DNA of 64,000 nucleotides, from contig CAVYJN010000006.1 in NCBI GenBank assembly GCA_963768885.1, positions 1,054,001 to 1,118,000 on the forward strand. The letters run 5' to 3'. Positions 1 through 8,244 of the stretch are shown piece by piece (positions within the stretch are counted from its first letter, which is position 1; each line of letters opens with the position of its first letter). Source of the stretch: DASRIA01 sp963768885. GTDB taxonomy: Bacteria > Actinomycetota > Thermoleophilia > Solirubrobacterales > JBBDJG01. Below the pieces are notes generated by a model. That model was given only the letters and a program-made list of their open reading frames with translations, was not told the origin of the DNA and searched no databases. The position numbers and the translations under genes are program-made.

Positions 1-1566
1 CGCACCGAGGAGGTCGTCGCGCTGCTCGCCGAGCACTTCGGGCGGGCCGCGATGCTCAGCACCGAGGGCGGCATGGACCAGGACGAGGCCGAGCCGATCC
101 ACCGCAAGGCGCTCCGCTATCTGGAGGCCGCGGGCGACGCCGCCGCCGCGCTGTACTCGAACCCGGAGGCCTTCGACCACTACGAGGCGGCGCAGCGGAT
201 CGAGTGCCCGCACGACCCCGGCGCGATGGCCCGCGTGAAGGAGAAGCAGGGCGACGTCGCGTTCCGGATGGGCCGCGTGTCAACGGCCGTCGAGCTGTGG
301 GAGGACTCGCTCGAGTACCACCGCCAGCAGGAGGACCTCACGCGCGTCGCCGACCTGCACCGCAAGATCGGCGCGGGCCTGTGGAACCGCGGCGAGCGCA
401 AGCTCGCGATCGAGCGCTACCAGAAGGGCATCAACCTGCTGAAGGACGGGCCGCCCTGCCTCGAGCTGGTGCACCTCTACGAGGAGGCCGCCTCGCTGTA
501 CATGCACGCCGGCGACAACATGCTCGCGATCTACGCCTCCGAGAAGGCACTGCGGCTCGCCGAGAAGCTTCAGGAGACGCGCGTCGCGAGCCGCGCGCAC
601 GGGATCTTCGGACGCGTGTTCGGCCGCATCGGCGACACCGAGAAGGCGCGCGAGAACCTCGAGCGGTCGGTCGAGCTGGCGCGCGACTCCGACGACGGCG
701 AGACGATCCGCGCGCTGCTCACGCTCGGGCACCACCTCGAGGTGTCCGAGGCCGACTACGACGGCGCCGGGCAGGCCTACGGCGAAGCGCTGGCGCTCGC
801 GCAGCAGGTGGGCGACCTTCCGGCACAGGTCGAGCTGCAGTCCTCGATCGCGCAGGTCGCGGCCTACCGCGCGGCCTGGGACGAGGTCGAGGTCGCCGCG
901 GAGGCGAGCGCCGATCTCGCCGAGCGCGAGGGCCTCGTGGGCAAGCTCTGCTACCCGTGCGTGCTGCGCGGCGTGCTCGCGTGGCGCGACGGGCGCTGGG
1001 AGGACGCCGAGCACTGGTGCCGGCGCGCGCACGAGCTCGCCGAGCAAGTGGGGTGGTCGGAGGTCTCGTTCTCCGCGCTCTACTGGCTTGCCCGCTCGCT
1101 GCGCGACTCGGGGGACTACACCGCGGCGATCACGGAGCTCGACCGCGCGCTCGACGTGTGCGAGCGCGCCGGGCTGATCGCACAGTCGATCGAGGCGAAT
1201 GCCGCCCGCGCGATCACGCTCGTGATCTCCGGGAAGAAGGAGCAGGGCCGCGAGACCGCCGAGGAGGCCTCCCATCTCGCCGACCGCCTGCACTACCCGG
1301 TCGGGCAGGCCGCCGCCCTGATGGCGATGGGAACGACGGAGTCCGACCCCGCGGAGGCGTCGCGCATGATGGGTGAGGCGCGCGCGCTCTGGGAGCGCAT
1401 CGGGCGCCCGCTCGATGCCGCGATCGCCGAGCTGCTGCTCGGGTACGTGCTGTGCGAGACGGGCCAGGAGCGGGAGGGTCGCGAGGTCCTCGACCGCGCC
1501 GCGTCGCAGTTCGGGCAGCTCGGCGTCGCGCACCTCGCCGAGTACGCCACCAAGGCGTTCGCGTAG
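1..1566 (+). CDS. TPR-repeat protein, C-terminal part (5' end outside window)
   Basis: The frame is open from the first base, so the start and any N-terminal domain lie upstream of the window; 521 residues are visible. They are almost entirely paired amphipathic helices in the 34-residue TPR style, for example near residue 50 (ALYSNPEAFDHYEAA) and near residue 135 (KLAIERYQKGINLL). No catalytic motif is seen. In Actinomycetota such arrays often form the C-terminal half of large signalling proteins built as adenylate cyclase or kinase, AAA ATPase, then TPRs. The opening segment (LLAEHFGRA, then YLEAAGDAA) resembles the linker between ATPase and TPRs in those proteins; that is inference. The next gene starts 29 bases downstream on the same strand. 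Confidence 0.75.
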   Translation, partial: RTEEVVALLAEHFGRAAMLSTEGGMDQDEAEPIHRKALRYLEAAGDAAAALYSNPEAFDHYEAAQRIECPHDPGAMARVKEKQGDVAFRMGRVSTAVELWEDSLEYHRQQEDLTRVADLHRKIGAGLWNRGERKLAIERYQKGINLLKDGPPCLELVHLYEEAASLYMHAGDNMLAIYASEKALRLAEKLQETRVASRAHGIFGRVFGRIGDTEKARENLERSVELARDSDDGETIRALLTLGHHLEVSEADYDGAGQAYGEALALAQQVGDLPAQVELQSSIAQVAAYRAAWDEVEVAAEASADLAEREGLVGKLCYPCVLRGVLAWRDGRWEDAEHWCRRAHELAEQVGWSEVSFSALYWLARSLRDSGDYTAAITELDRALDVCERAGLIAQSIEANAARAITLVISGKKEQGRETAEEASHLADRLHYPVGQAAALMAMGTTESDPAEASRMMGEARALWERIGRPLDAAIAELLLGYVLCETGQEREGREVLDRAASQFGQLGVAHLAEYATKAFA

Positions 1567-1595
1567 CCCGCACGGCGCTCTGCCAGACTTTTCGC

Positions 1596-2419
1596 ATGCC
1601 GCTCGTACAGCGTTCCGACGGGGTGGAGCTGCACTGGGAGCAACGCGGGGAGGGCCCTCCGGTGGTGATCGCATCCCAGTTCTTCGCCGATCCTTCCGTG
1701 TTCAGCGGGCTGATCGACCTGCTCTGTGAGCGCCATCGCGTGATCACCTACGACCCGCGCGGAATCGGTCGCTCGACCCCCGGCGGTGCCTACGACATCG
1801 CGACCGACGCCGAGGACCTCGGCGCCGTGATCGAGGCGACTTGCGACGAGCCCGTCGTGATCGTGACGATGGCGGACGGCTCGAACCGGGCGGTGGAGCT
1901 CTACGCCGAGCGCCCGGAGCTGGTGCGCGCGATCGTGTGCGTCGCGGGCAACCCGGTGAATCGCGAGGCGGGCGAGGGCGGGGAGGGGCTTGCGGCCTCC
2001 GACTCCGTGGTGGAGGCGCTGCATCTCCATGATGGAGACGGACTATCGCGGGGCGCTGCGCACCATGATCGCCACGGCCAATCCGAACCTCGACGACGAC
2101 ATGGTGCGCAACCGGGTGAACGTCAGCGCGGAGCGCTGCTCCGCAGGACGCCGCGGTGCCGCGGATGCACTCCTGGATCGGCCACGACGCGCTGGAGATC
2201 TCACGTGCCGTGGGGGACCGCCTCTGGATCCTCGAGGACGGCAGCAACCCATGGTTCCTCGAGACCACGCGCCGCACCGCGGAGCTGCTGCCGGAGGCGC
2301 ACGTCCACCTCGTCGAGAACGGCGCGGTCTCGCGTCCCGACATCGCGGCGTCCTTCATCGGCGGGATCACGGGCGCCGGCGACACCGCCGGCGCGCGCGG
2401 CGGCGTCTCCGCCGACTGA
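1596..2419 (+). CDS. Alpha/beta hydrolase-fold protein, two frameshifts, nucleophile missing
   Basis: ATG at 1596 opens a protein typical of the alpha/beta hydrolase fold: oxyanion-strand region PPVVIASQFFADPSVF, then the YDPRGIGRS strand and a helix ending YAERPELVRAIV. The frame changes near 2025 and again near 2133; joining the three frames gives about 273 residues, the usual size, ending at TGA 2417-2419. The nucleophile elbow, normally G-x-S-x-G, reads TMADGS, so the serine position is Ala, and no convincing catalytic His is seen near the C-terminus (HLVENGAVSRPD). The protein may be a non-catalytic member or use different residues. Substrate unknown. The frameshifts may be sequence errors, as in the essential genes nearby. 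Confidence 0.65.
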
Positions 2420-2422
2420 ACG

Positions 2423-2451
2423 AAAAAGGGCCGTACCTCCAGGCACGGCCC
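2423..2451 (-). terminator. Intrinsic terminator of the Rpf-like gene
   Basis: A perfect 7-bp stem (GGGCCGT 2428-2434 with ACGGCCC 2445-2451) encloses a 10-base loop. Read on the minus strand it is followed by five T (2423-2427). It lies 26 bases after the stop codon of the minus-strand gene ending at 2477, so it fits as that gene's rho-independent terminator. Confidence 0.85.
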
Positions 2452-2476
2452 TCTGACGTCTCGTCCCTTGCGCGCG

Positions 2477-3118
2477 CTAGCCGCAGACCGGCCAGTGTCC
2501 CGCGCCGCTGCGTGTCAGCAGCATCGCGGCGCGCCGGTCCTGCTCGGCCTCGGAGGCACGCGCGGGATCGCCGTTGCCGCCGACACTCGCCCAGGTCCCG
2601 TAGGAGAACTGGTACTTGCCGCGGTAGGCGCCGCCGCCGCCGATGGCGCGCGGATTGCCGCCCGACTCGCACGCGGCGATCCTCTGCAGGGTCGCGCGCA
2701 CTCCCGAGCTGAGGCCGGCATGCTTGTCATGCAGGTCGGCCCTCACGTGGCGGATGCGCTTGCCCAGCTTCCGGTTCGCGCGCACGAGGGCGCGGTTCGA
2801 CCAGCGCAGCTGGACCGGTGCGCGCACCTTGCGCGCCCTGCGTCCGTCCCGCTCGCCCACCAGCCGGTTGAGGCGCTTCTTCAGCTTGAGGAAGCGCTTC
2901 GCCAGTCGGCGGTGCTCGATGTCGTTCGGCGTTGTCGTTGGGATGGTCGTCATCTTCACCGGCCCGATCGGCGCCGCGGGATCGATTCCCGCGGGTGCCG
3001 CTACCCGGGCCTGGGTCTTGTTGGCTCTCACATCGTTCGGCGTTGCCGCCGAGATCGCAACTGCTGGTACCGCTGCTGCGACGCCGACGCTGAGAACGGC
3101 AATTAGGGGGGCCCTCAA
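2477..3118 (-). CDS. Secreted Rpf-like transglycosylase-domain protein
   Basis: 213 residues starting at a TTG codon (3118) preceded by AGGAGG four bases upstream. N-terminal signal peptide: charged start then IAVLSVGVAAAVPAVAISA. Residues about 45-135 are basic and helix-rich and may act as a wall-binding linker. Residues about 140-213 match the Rpf-type transglycosylase domain: RIAACESGGNPRAI contains the catalytic-type Glu (CESGGN), followed by GAYRGKYQFSYGTWASVGG and a C-terminal half ending GHWPVCG. Rpf-family enzymes cleave peptidoglycan outside the cell and promote growth resumption. The gene has its own terminator and a long, hairpin-rich upstream region (3119-3423). The domain call is firm; the physiological role is inferred from the family. 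Confidence 0.85.
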   Translation of the reverse strand: MRAPLIAVLSVGVAAAVPAVAISAATPNDVRANKTQARVAAPAGIDPAAPIGPVKMTTIPTTTPNDIEHRRLAKRFLKLKKRLNRLVGERDGRRARKVRAPVQLRWSNRALVRANRKLGKRIRHVRADLHDKHAGLSSGVRATLQRIAACESGGNPRAIGGGGAYRGKYQFSYGTWASVGGNGDPARASEAEQDRRAAMLLTRSGAGHWPVCG

Positions 3119-3574
3119 TGGTCCTCCTCATGTCGTGGTCAGGTGTCGGCCTCTCTCCCTCGCTCGCAGCGTTTGTCCCGGCAGTCACCTCCTTCAAGGC
3201 GGCGTGCCAATGGACATGGCGTCCGGGCCCTCCGCCGGCCGGTGAGGCCGCTTTCAGGTCCGAAGCGGGTCGTGATGCCCGCTTACCGACGCCCGCCCGA
3301 AGACGTTGCCGCGTCGCTTGTCAGTCGGCTCGCAGTGGTGGGCCACTCCGGGCGCACGTTTGGTGCGAGCCGTTCCTTTTCTGGATTGTCCGGGGTCTTC
3401 TACCCCGTTGACTGATAAGTCAATCGAGAACGTAGCACAGCAGCTCGACAAACTGTCGAACCGCTTGTGGCAACGGTCACGAGCGACCACCCGTCAGGAG
3501 AGGGGAACCCTCATGTCCCCTGCAAGTTGCGGACGAACCGGGGGCCGAGGGGGCGCCCGTTAGCATCAGGCGTG
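3119..3574. other. Divergent intergenic region with several perfect stem-loops
   Basis: No protein gene is supported here. The 456 bases separate the minus-strand Rpf-like gene from thrS. Perfect hairpins are present: AAGCGGG 3263-3269 with CCCGCTT 3278-3284; GGCTCGCA 3327-3334 with TGCGAGCC 3364-3371; CGGGGT 3391-3396 with ACCCCG 3402-3407. Transcribed on the minus strand these would form a long structured 5' leader for the Rpf-like gene. I looked for the c-di-AMP (ydaO) signature found at 24452-24592 and did not find it here. A TAGCAT box at 3561-3566 sits 8 bases before the thrS ATG. Confidence 0.5.
3408..3423. promoter_or_regulatory. Palindrome TTGACT-GATA-AGTCAA, possible operator or twin -35
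   Basis: A perfect 6-bp inverted repeat with a 4-base centre lies next to a hairpin (3391-3407) in the divergent region. Either arm resembles a -35 element (TTGACT), one on each strand, and the symmetry also suits a dimeric repressor. No matching consensus -10 at 17 bases was found on either strand, so function is uncertain. Confidence 0.35.
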
Positions 3575-5491
3575 ATGAAGGTCACACTCCCAGACGACAC
3601 CGCGCGCGAGCTTCCCGACGGAGCCAGCGGGGCGGATCTGGCGCGCGAGATCGGCCCGGGGCTGGCGAAGGCCGCCCTGGCCGTGCGCGTGAACGGGCGG
3701 GTGGCCGACCTCGCCGCGCCGCTGCCGGACGGCGAGCGCGTGGAGATCGTGACCGATCGCAGCCCGGACGCGCTCGACCTGATCCGCCACGACACCGCTC
3801 ACGTGATGGCGACGGCGGTGATGGAGCTGTACCCCGGGACCAAGATCTCGATCGGCCCGCCGATCGAGAACGGCTTCTACTACGACTTCGAGTTTCCCGA
3901 GGGCGTCAAGGTGTCCGACGAGGACCTCGGCCGCATCGAGGAGCGCATGCGCGAGCACGTCGCCGCGGACGAGCCGTTCGAGCGCACCGACCTGTCGGTG
4001 CAGGACGCCGAGCGCCGCTTCACCGCAGAGGGCCAGGACTACAAGGTCGAGCTGATCCGCGACCTGGTCACCAACGAGGGCGTCGAGACGGTCTCGCTCT
4101 ACCGCAACGGCCCCTTCACCGACCTCTGCCGCGGGCCGCACGCTCCGTCGACGGGCCGCATCAAGGCCTTCAAGCTGCTCTCGGTCGCGGGCGCGTACTG
4201 GCGCGGCGACGAGCGCAACAAGATGCTCACCCGCATCTACGGGACCGCCTTCCTCTCGAAGCAGGACCTCGAGCGCCACCTCGAGATGCTCGAGCAGGCG
4301 CGCGCGCGGGACCACCGCCGGCTCGGCCCGCAACTCGGCCTGTTCGTGCTGCGCGAGGAGGCGCCGGGCATGCCGTTCTACCTGCCGAACGGAACCGTCG
4401 TCGTGAACGAGATCCAGCGCGTGCTGCGTGAGCACCTCGAGCGCGGCGGCTACGGCGAGATCCGCACGCCGCAGATCCTCGACGTCGAGCTGTGGAAGCG
4501 CTCCGGCCACTGGGACAACTACCGGGAGAACATGTTCTTCACGCAGTCCGGCGAGGACGGACGGCAGTTCGCGGTCAAGCCGATGAACTGCCCCGGGGCA
4601 TGTCTCGTGTACGCCTCGGATCGTCATTCCTACCGGGACCTGCCGCTGAGACTCGGCGAGTTCGGGCTCTGCACGCGCAACGAGCGCGAGGGTGTGCTGC
4701 ACGGCCTGCTGCGCGTGCGCGCGTTCACGCAGGACGACGGTCACGTGTTCTGCACCGAGGATCAGATCGTGCCCGAGGCGCGCGCCATCACCGAGACGAT
4801 CGACGAGCTCTATGCGCTGTTCGGATTCGACGACGTGCGCGTCGAGCTGTCGACGCGCCCCGAGAAGTCGATCGGCACCGACGAGCAGTGGCAGATGGCC
4901 GAGCGCGCGCTCGCGGACGCGCTCGAGGGCATGGGCCGCGAGTACCAGCTGAACCCGGGGGACGGCGCGTTCTACGGGCCGAAGATCGACTTCCACATCA
5001 CGGACGCGCTCGGGCGCTCGTGGCAGTGCGGCACCTGCCAGGCGGACTTCTTCATGCCGGGCCGCTTCGGCCTCACGTACACGGCCGCGGATGACACACA
5101 GCGCACGCCGGTCATGATCCACCGGGCGCTGCTGGGCTCGATCGAGCGCTTCCTCGGAATCCTGATCGAGCACCACGCGGGCGAGTTCCCGGTGTGGCTC
5201 GCGCCGATGCAGGCGAAGGTGCTCCCGATCGCCGACCGTCACAACGAGTACGCAGCACGGTTGCAGCGCGAGCTGCGCGCGAAGGGCGTGCGCGTGGCGC
5301 TCGACGATCGCGCGGAGTCGGTGGGACGCAAGATCCGCGAGGCCGAGCTGGCGAAAGTCCCCTTCATGCTGGTCGTCGGGGACAAGGAGCTCGAGGGGGC
5401 GGGGGTGTCCGTGCGCCGGCACGGCGAAGGGGACCTCGGCCTCATGCCGCTCGAGGAAGTTGCCGATCGAATCGGGCGTGAGGCCCGCTGA
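3575..5491 (+). CDS. thrS: Threonyl-tRNA synthetase
   Basis: 638 residues, the usual length for ThrRS, charging tRNA-Thr in the cytoplasm. Domains in order: TGS (1-60), editing-type N2 domain with the HxxxH pair H72/H76 and the downstream DLCRGPH motif, class II catalytic core with MPFYLPNGTVVVNEIQ (motif 1 area), the RVRAFTQDDGHVFC segment (motif 2 and a zinc His) and IHRALLGSIERF (motif 3), then the anticodon-binding domain. The normally conserved NCPGH reads NCPGA here; the zinc Cys is kept and the changed His is not one of the three known zinc ligands. ATG 3575 is chosen because homology begins there; a GTG lies directly before it. No ribosome binding site is seen, but TAGCAT at 3561-3566 suggests a leaderless transcript. 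Confidence 0.96.
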   Translation: MKVTLPDDTARELPDGASGADLAREIGPGLAKAALAVRVNGRVADLAAPLPDGERVEIVTDRSPDALDLIRHDTAHVMATAVMELYPGTKISIGPPIENGFYYDFEFPEGVKVSDEDLGRIEERMREHVAADEPFERTDLSVQDAERRFTAEGQDYKVELIRDLVTNEGVETVSLYRNGPFTDLCRGPHAPSTGRIKAFKLLSVAGAYWRGDERNKMLTRIYGTAFLSKQDLERHLEMLEQARARDHRRLGPQLGLFVLREEAPGMPFYLPNGTVVVNEIQRVLREHLERGGYGEIRTPQILDVELWKRSGHWDNYRENMFFTQSGEDGRQFAVKPMNCPGACLVYASDRHSYRDLPLRLGEFGLCTRNEREGVLHGLLRVRAFTQDDGHVFCTEDQIVPEARAITETIDELYALFGFDDVRVELSTRPEKSIGTDEQWQMAERALADALEGMGREYQLNPGDGAFYGPKIDFHITDALGRSWQCGTCQADFFMPGRFGLTYTAADDTQRTPVMIHRALLGSIERFLGILIEHHAGEFPVWLAPMQAKVLPIADRHNEYAARLQRELRAKGVRVALDDRAESVGRKIREAELAKVPFMLVVGDKELEGAGVSVRRHGEGDLGLMPLEEVADRIGREAR

Positions 5492-5506
5492 CGTCCCGAC
5501 CGGCGC

Positions 5507-5512
5507 TATACT
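5507..5512 (+). promoter_or_regulatory. -10 box TATACT upstream of infC
   Basis: TATACT is near the sigma-70 consensus and unusual in 70% GC DNA. No good -35 is seen at the standard distance. A start site near 5519-5521 would give infC a leader of about 120 bases that opens with the mini-ORF at 5521. Confidence 0.6.
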
Positions 5513-5520
5513 CGCCTGCG

Positions 5521-5550
5521 ATGAAGGGCACTTTCCGACCGCAGCGCTAG
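5521..5550 (+). other. Nine-codon leader mini-ORF before infC
   Basis: ATG 5521 opens a 9-residue reading frame (MKGTFRPQR) closed by TAG at 5548-5550. It starts 8 bases after TATACT, the same spacing as the other suspected leaderless starts in this window, so it could be translated from the 5' end of the infC mRNA. Whether it is a regulatory leader peptide or chance is open; infC expression is autoregulated in other bacteria, though not by this known means. Confidence 0.3.
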
Positions 5551-5641
5551 CCGTTTGCCGCCCGCCCTTCCCTGCCGTTTTGCCTCAGTCCGCGTCCTCT
5601 CCATCTCACTGCGTGCACCACGACTCCTTCGTGACTAGCTA

Positions 5642-6405
5642 GTGCCGATCCCGCGCAGGTTCGATCGGCGCCCGCCGGAGCGGGACACGACACGCATCAA
5701 CGAGCGTATTCGTGTCCCCGAGGTACGCCTGATCGACGAGAAGGGCGAGCAGATCGGCGTCATGAAGACCGACCAGGCGCTCGAGTATGCGCGCGAGCGG
5801 GACCTCGACCTCGTCGAGATCGCCGCCGAGGCGCGCCCGCCCGTCTGCCGCGTGCTCGACTACTCGAAGTACAAGTACGAGCAGGAGCAGAAGAAGAAGG
5901 CGGCGCGCAAGCACCAGCAGCAGGTGACGATCCGCGAGATGAAGCTGCGGCCGAAGATCGCGACGCACGACTACGAGACCAAGAAGGGCCACATCCTGCG
6001 GTTCCTCAAGCAGGGGCAGAAGGTGAAGGTCACGATCATGTTCCGCGGGCGCGAGATGGCGCACCCCGAGCGCGGCGAGGTACTGCTGCGCAAGGTCGCG
6101 GACGAGCTCGCCGAGTTCGGCACGATCGAGCAGAGCCCCAACCAGGAGGGCCGCAACATGATCATGGTGATGGCGCCCGTCAAGGCCCCGGCCCGCAAGA
6201 GCGAGCGACCGGCCGAGAAGGCCGACGGCGACCAGGCCGCACCCGCGGAGACCGCGTCCGCGCAGGAAGCACCCGCCGAGGCCGCACCCGCGGAGCGCCG
6301 CGACCCGCGGAGGCCGCACAGCCGGAGCAGGCCGCGCCCGCCGAGGCGCCGGCCGAAGCGGCACCCGCCGAGGCGGCAGCCGAGCAGACCCGCAAAGCGG
6401 GGTAG
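5642..6405 (+). CDS. infC: Translation initiation factor IF-3, one missing base in the tail
   Basis: GTG start at 5642 with no clear ribosome binding site. Residues 18-45 (INERIRVPEVRLIDEKGEQ) open the IF3-N domain; the linker is the usual Lys-rich helix (YKYEQEQKKKAARKHQQQ); the IF3-C domain follows with KVKVTIMFRGREMAHPERG and ends at NMIMVMAPVK. Beyond residue 180 is an Ala/Pro/Glu-rich tail, common in actinobacterial IF-3. Near 6304 one C appears to be missing: adding it restores AEAAQPEQ-type repeats and a stop at TAG 6403-6405 (about 254 residues); without it the frame runs on to 6601 with a nonsense Arg-rich tail. IF-3 binds the 30S subunit and checks start-codon selection. rpmI-rplT, its usual partners, lie 1.8 kb downstream. 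Confidence 0.93.
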
Positions 6406-6416
6406 CGCCTACGGCG

Positions 6417-6965
6417 CTGGCGCTCCCGCCGGAGGGGATCGCGGACGCCGTCCTGCGTCTGCGTCCGCCCGCAGACGACGACGCGCACCGCATCGCGCAG
6501 ATCTGCGCCGACCCGGAGATCGCGCGCTGGACGCACGTGCCCTCGCCCTACACGCTCGAGGACGCACACTCCTGGATCGCGCTCGCCGCGGTCGAGCGTG
6601 AGCGCGGGACGGGACTGCATCTGCTCGCCGAGCGCATCGCCGACGGCCGCGTCGTGGGCTCGGCCGCCCTGCGTCTGCACCGCCACGCACGCACGAGCGG
6701 CGAGGTCGGCTACTGGGTCGCGCCCGACGCACGGCGCACGGGCGTGGGGACGGGCGCCGTCGAGCTCCTCACCGAGTTCGCGCTGGGACCGCTCGAGCTG
6801 CCTTTCGTGGAGATCGTGATCTCGCCGGACAACACCGCGTCCCTGGCCCTCGCGCGCCGCGCGGGATTCCACGAGCAGGGCGGGCAGCTGCGCGAGTTCA
6901 AGGGCGAGCTGACCGAGTTCACCCTGTGGCGCAGGGACGCGGCTGTTAGATCTAGCCCTCCTTGA
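6417..6965 (+). CDS. GNAT-family N-acetyltransferase
   Basis: The sequence follows the GNAT plan: first strand VLRLRPPADDDAHRIA, helix around EIARWTHVPSPYTLEDAHSW, strand RVVGSAALRL, then GEVGYWVAPDARRTGVGTG, which contains the acetyl-CoA pyrophosphate loop (R-R-T-G-V-G-T), and a C-terminal SPDNTASLALARRAGF helix. It resembles RimJ/RimL-type acetyltransferases that modify protein N-termini, but the substrate is unknown. The start is unresolved: homology reaches back to about 6440, yet no ATG, GTG or TTG is in frame before GTG 6537. I place the 5' end at CTG 6417; an upstream base error is possible. The 3' end overlaps the convergent RTX gene by 14 bases. Confidence 0.78.
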   Translation: MALPPEGIADAVLRLRPPADDDAHRIAQICADPEIARWTHVPSPYTLEDAHSWIALAAVERERGTGLHLLAERIADGRVVGSAALRLHRHARTSGEVGYWVAPDARRTGVGTGAVELLTEFALGPLELPFVEIVISPDNTASLALARRAGFHEQGGQLREFKGELTEFTLWRRDAAVRSSPP

Positions 6966-7938
6966 GGTCCTCGGCCGGGGCCTCGCGCTGGTTCTCGGAC
7001 TTGTCCTCGCCGGCCTTCGGCGCCGCACGGTTGACCGTCTCGCAGGAGCCCTTCGGGTTCGCGGGGGTCGCGTCGACGATCACGTCCACGAGGTCGAGCT
7101 GCGCGTTGTCCTTGGTGCCGGGTCCGCAGTCGATGCGGTCGGGCTCGCCGTCGCGCGTGCGGAACTGGTCGTTGCCCTCCTCGCCGTGCAGGGTGTCGAC
7201 CCCGGGAAGCGGCACGTCGGCGGATGCGAGCGCGTACAGGCGGTCGTTGCCGCTGCCGCCGAAGCTCTCGTCCACGCCCAGGTTGGCGTAGATCGTGTCG
7301 CCTCCGGCGCCGCCGATCTGGGTGTCGTCGCCGCGCCCGCCCGACATCAGGTCGTTGTGGTTGTCGCCCTTGAGCCGGTCGTTGCCGTCGCCGCCGTGCA
7401 GGCGGTCCGCGCCGCCGCCGCCGCCCACCGAGTCGTTGCCCGGGCCCGCGTAGATGCGGTCCCCGTGGACGTCGCCGCCGCTGATCGCGTCGTCGCCCGC
7501 GTTGCCGGCGATGAAGTCGCTGCCGAGCCAACCCTCGATCTGGTCCGCGCCCGCGTTGCCGTACAGCGAATCGGCGTTCGAGCCGCCGTTGATCACGTCG
7601 TCGCCCGAGTTGCCGCGGATCTTGTCCTCTCCGAGGCCGCCGCTCAGCCGGTCGGCGTCGGCGCCGCGCCCGCCGGTGATCTTGTCGTCACCGCCGCCGC
7701 CCGAGACGCGATCGCGGCCGCGGCCGCTGGAGACGATGTCGTCGCCGTTCAGGGCCTTCACCTTGTCGTTGCCGCCACGGGCCTTGATGTAGTCCGAGCC
7801 GTCCGTGCCGACCAGGCGCTCCCCGCGATTGGTGCCGCGCACGCTCGCCGCCAGCGCGACGGACGCCAGCAGCGCGGTCGCCGCGACCAGGGCGAGGGCG
7901 CCCGCGCCTGCCGGGCCGAGAGGTCTCCGTGTGCTCAT
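6952..7938 (-). CDS. Secreted RTX-type calcium-binding repeat protein
   Basis: 328 residues from ATG 7938, preceded by GAGGAGG. Signal peptide: GALALVAATALLASVALAA. From about residue 35 to 260 the chain is a run of nonapeptides of the G-G-x-G-x-D-x-U-x kind (for example GGNDKVKALNGDD, GGGGDDKITGG, GDGNDRLKGD), which in RTX proteins wind into a calcium-filled parallel beta-roll. The C-terminal 65 residues contain a Cys pair (DRIDCGPG and GSCETVN) followed by an acidic tail. No enzyme domain is attached, so it is likely a structural extracellular protein; its exact role is unknown. It lies antisense between infC and rpmI. Confidence 0.88.
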   Translation of the reverse strand: MSTRRPLGPAGAGALALVAATALLASVALAASVRGTNRGERLVGTDGSDYIKARGGNDKVKALNGDDIVSSGRGRDRVSGGGGDDKITGGRGADADRLSGGLGEDKIRGNSGDDVINGGSNADSLYGNAGADQIEGWLGSDFIAGNAGDDAISGGDVHGDRIYAGPGNDSVGGGGGADRLHGGDGNDRLKGDNHNDLMSGGRGDDTQIGGAGGDTIYANLGVDESFGGSGNDRLYALASADVPLPGVDTLHGEEGNDQFRTRDGEPDRIDCGPGTKDNAQLDLVDVIVDATPANPKGSCETVNRAAPKAGEDKSENQREAPAEDLKEG

Positions 7939-8244
7939 CGTTCGCGATCCTCCTCGCATCGTTGAGGGGCCAACATAGCCACGGCCGCAGCGCTCCGTGC
8001 CGGCAGGCAGGCCGGGCCGGCCCGTGGGAGGCGATCGCAGAGCAAGCCTCCACGGGCCCCGCTGCCTGGCCCGGCGTCCTCTGCCCGTCTCGACGACCCC
8101 GTGGTTCCTGCGCCTCCCGGAGGAGTCGGAGCGGCGAGGGACGCACCTGCAAGATACGCCCGCCGGCAGCCCCGCGCGCCGGTTCGCGCAGGAGCGCGCG
8201 GCTCGTGCTCGAAGCAGGCCATCTGCTTCAATAGCGGGACTCCG
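7939..8244. other. Intergenic region with a long hairpin, divergent between RTX gene and rpmI
   Basis: 306 bases without a supported gene. The main structure is an extended stem: AGGCAG 8005-8010 pairs with CTGCCT 8062-8067, and inside it a 13-bp stem with one bulged G (8019-8032 with 8046-8058) closes a 13-base loop. There is no U-tract, so it does not look like a terminator. On the plus strand it would sit about 180 bases before rpmI, where autoregulatory L20 leaders occur in other bacteria; on the minus strand it would be a 5' leader of the RTX gene. Confidence 0.5.

Noticed and set aside
3119..3423. ydaO-type c-di-AMP riboswitch before the Rpf-like gene
   Set aside because: The hallmark blocks (GGGGTGAATC-like and CCGACAGCTAACC) are missing; only unrelated stems are present.
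3424..3574. T-box leader before thrS
   Set aside because: No AGGGTGGAACCGCG-type antiterminator sequence or terminator stem was found.
280..5422. Very long open frames on the minus strand opposite the TPR gene and thrS
   Set aside because: They are codon-bias shadows of the plus-strand genes in 70% GC DNA, are Arg/Pro/Ala-rich and match no family.
6280..6405. Programmed frameshift in infC
   Set aside because: No slippery sequence or stimulatory structure; a lost base in a C run explains it, as do similar errors in many neighbours.
7000..7800. Direct-repeat array resembling CRISPR or satellite DNA
   Set aside because: The repeats are the coding GGxGxD nonapeptides of the RTX protein, with no constant repeat or spacers.
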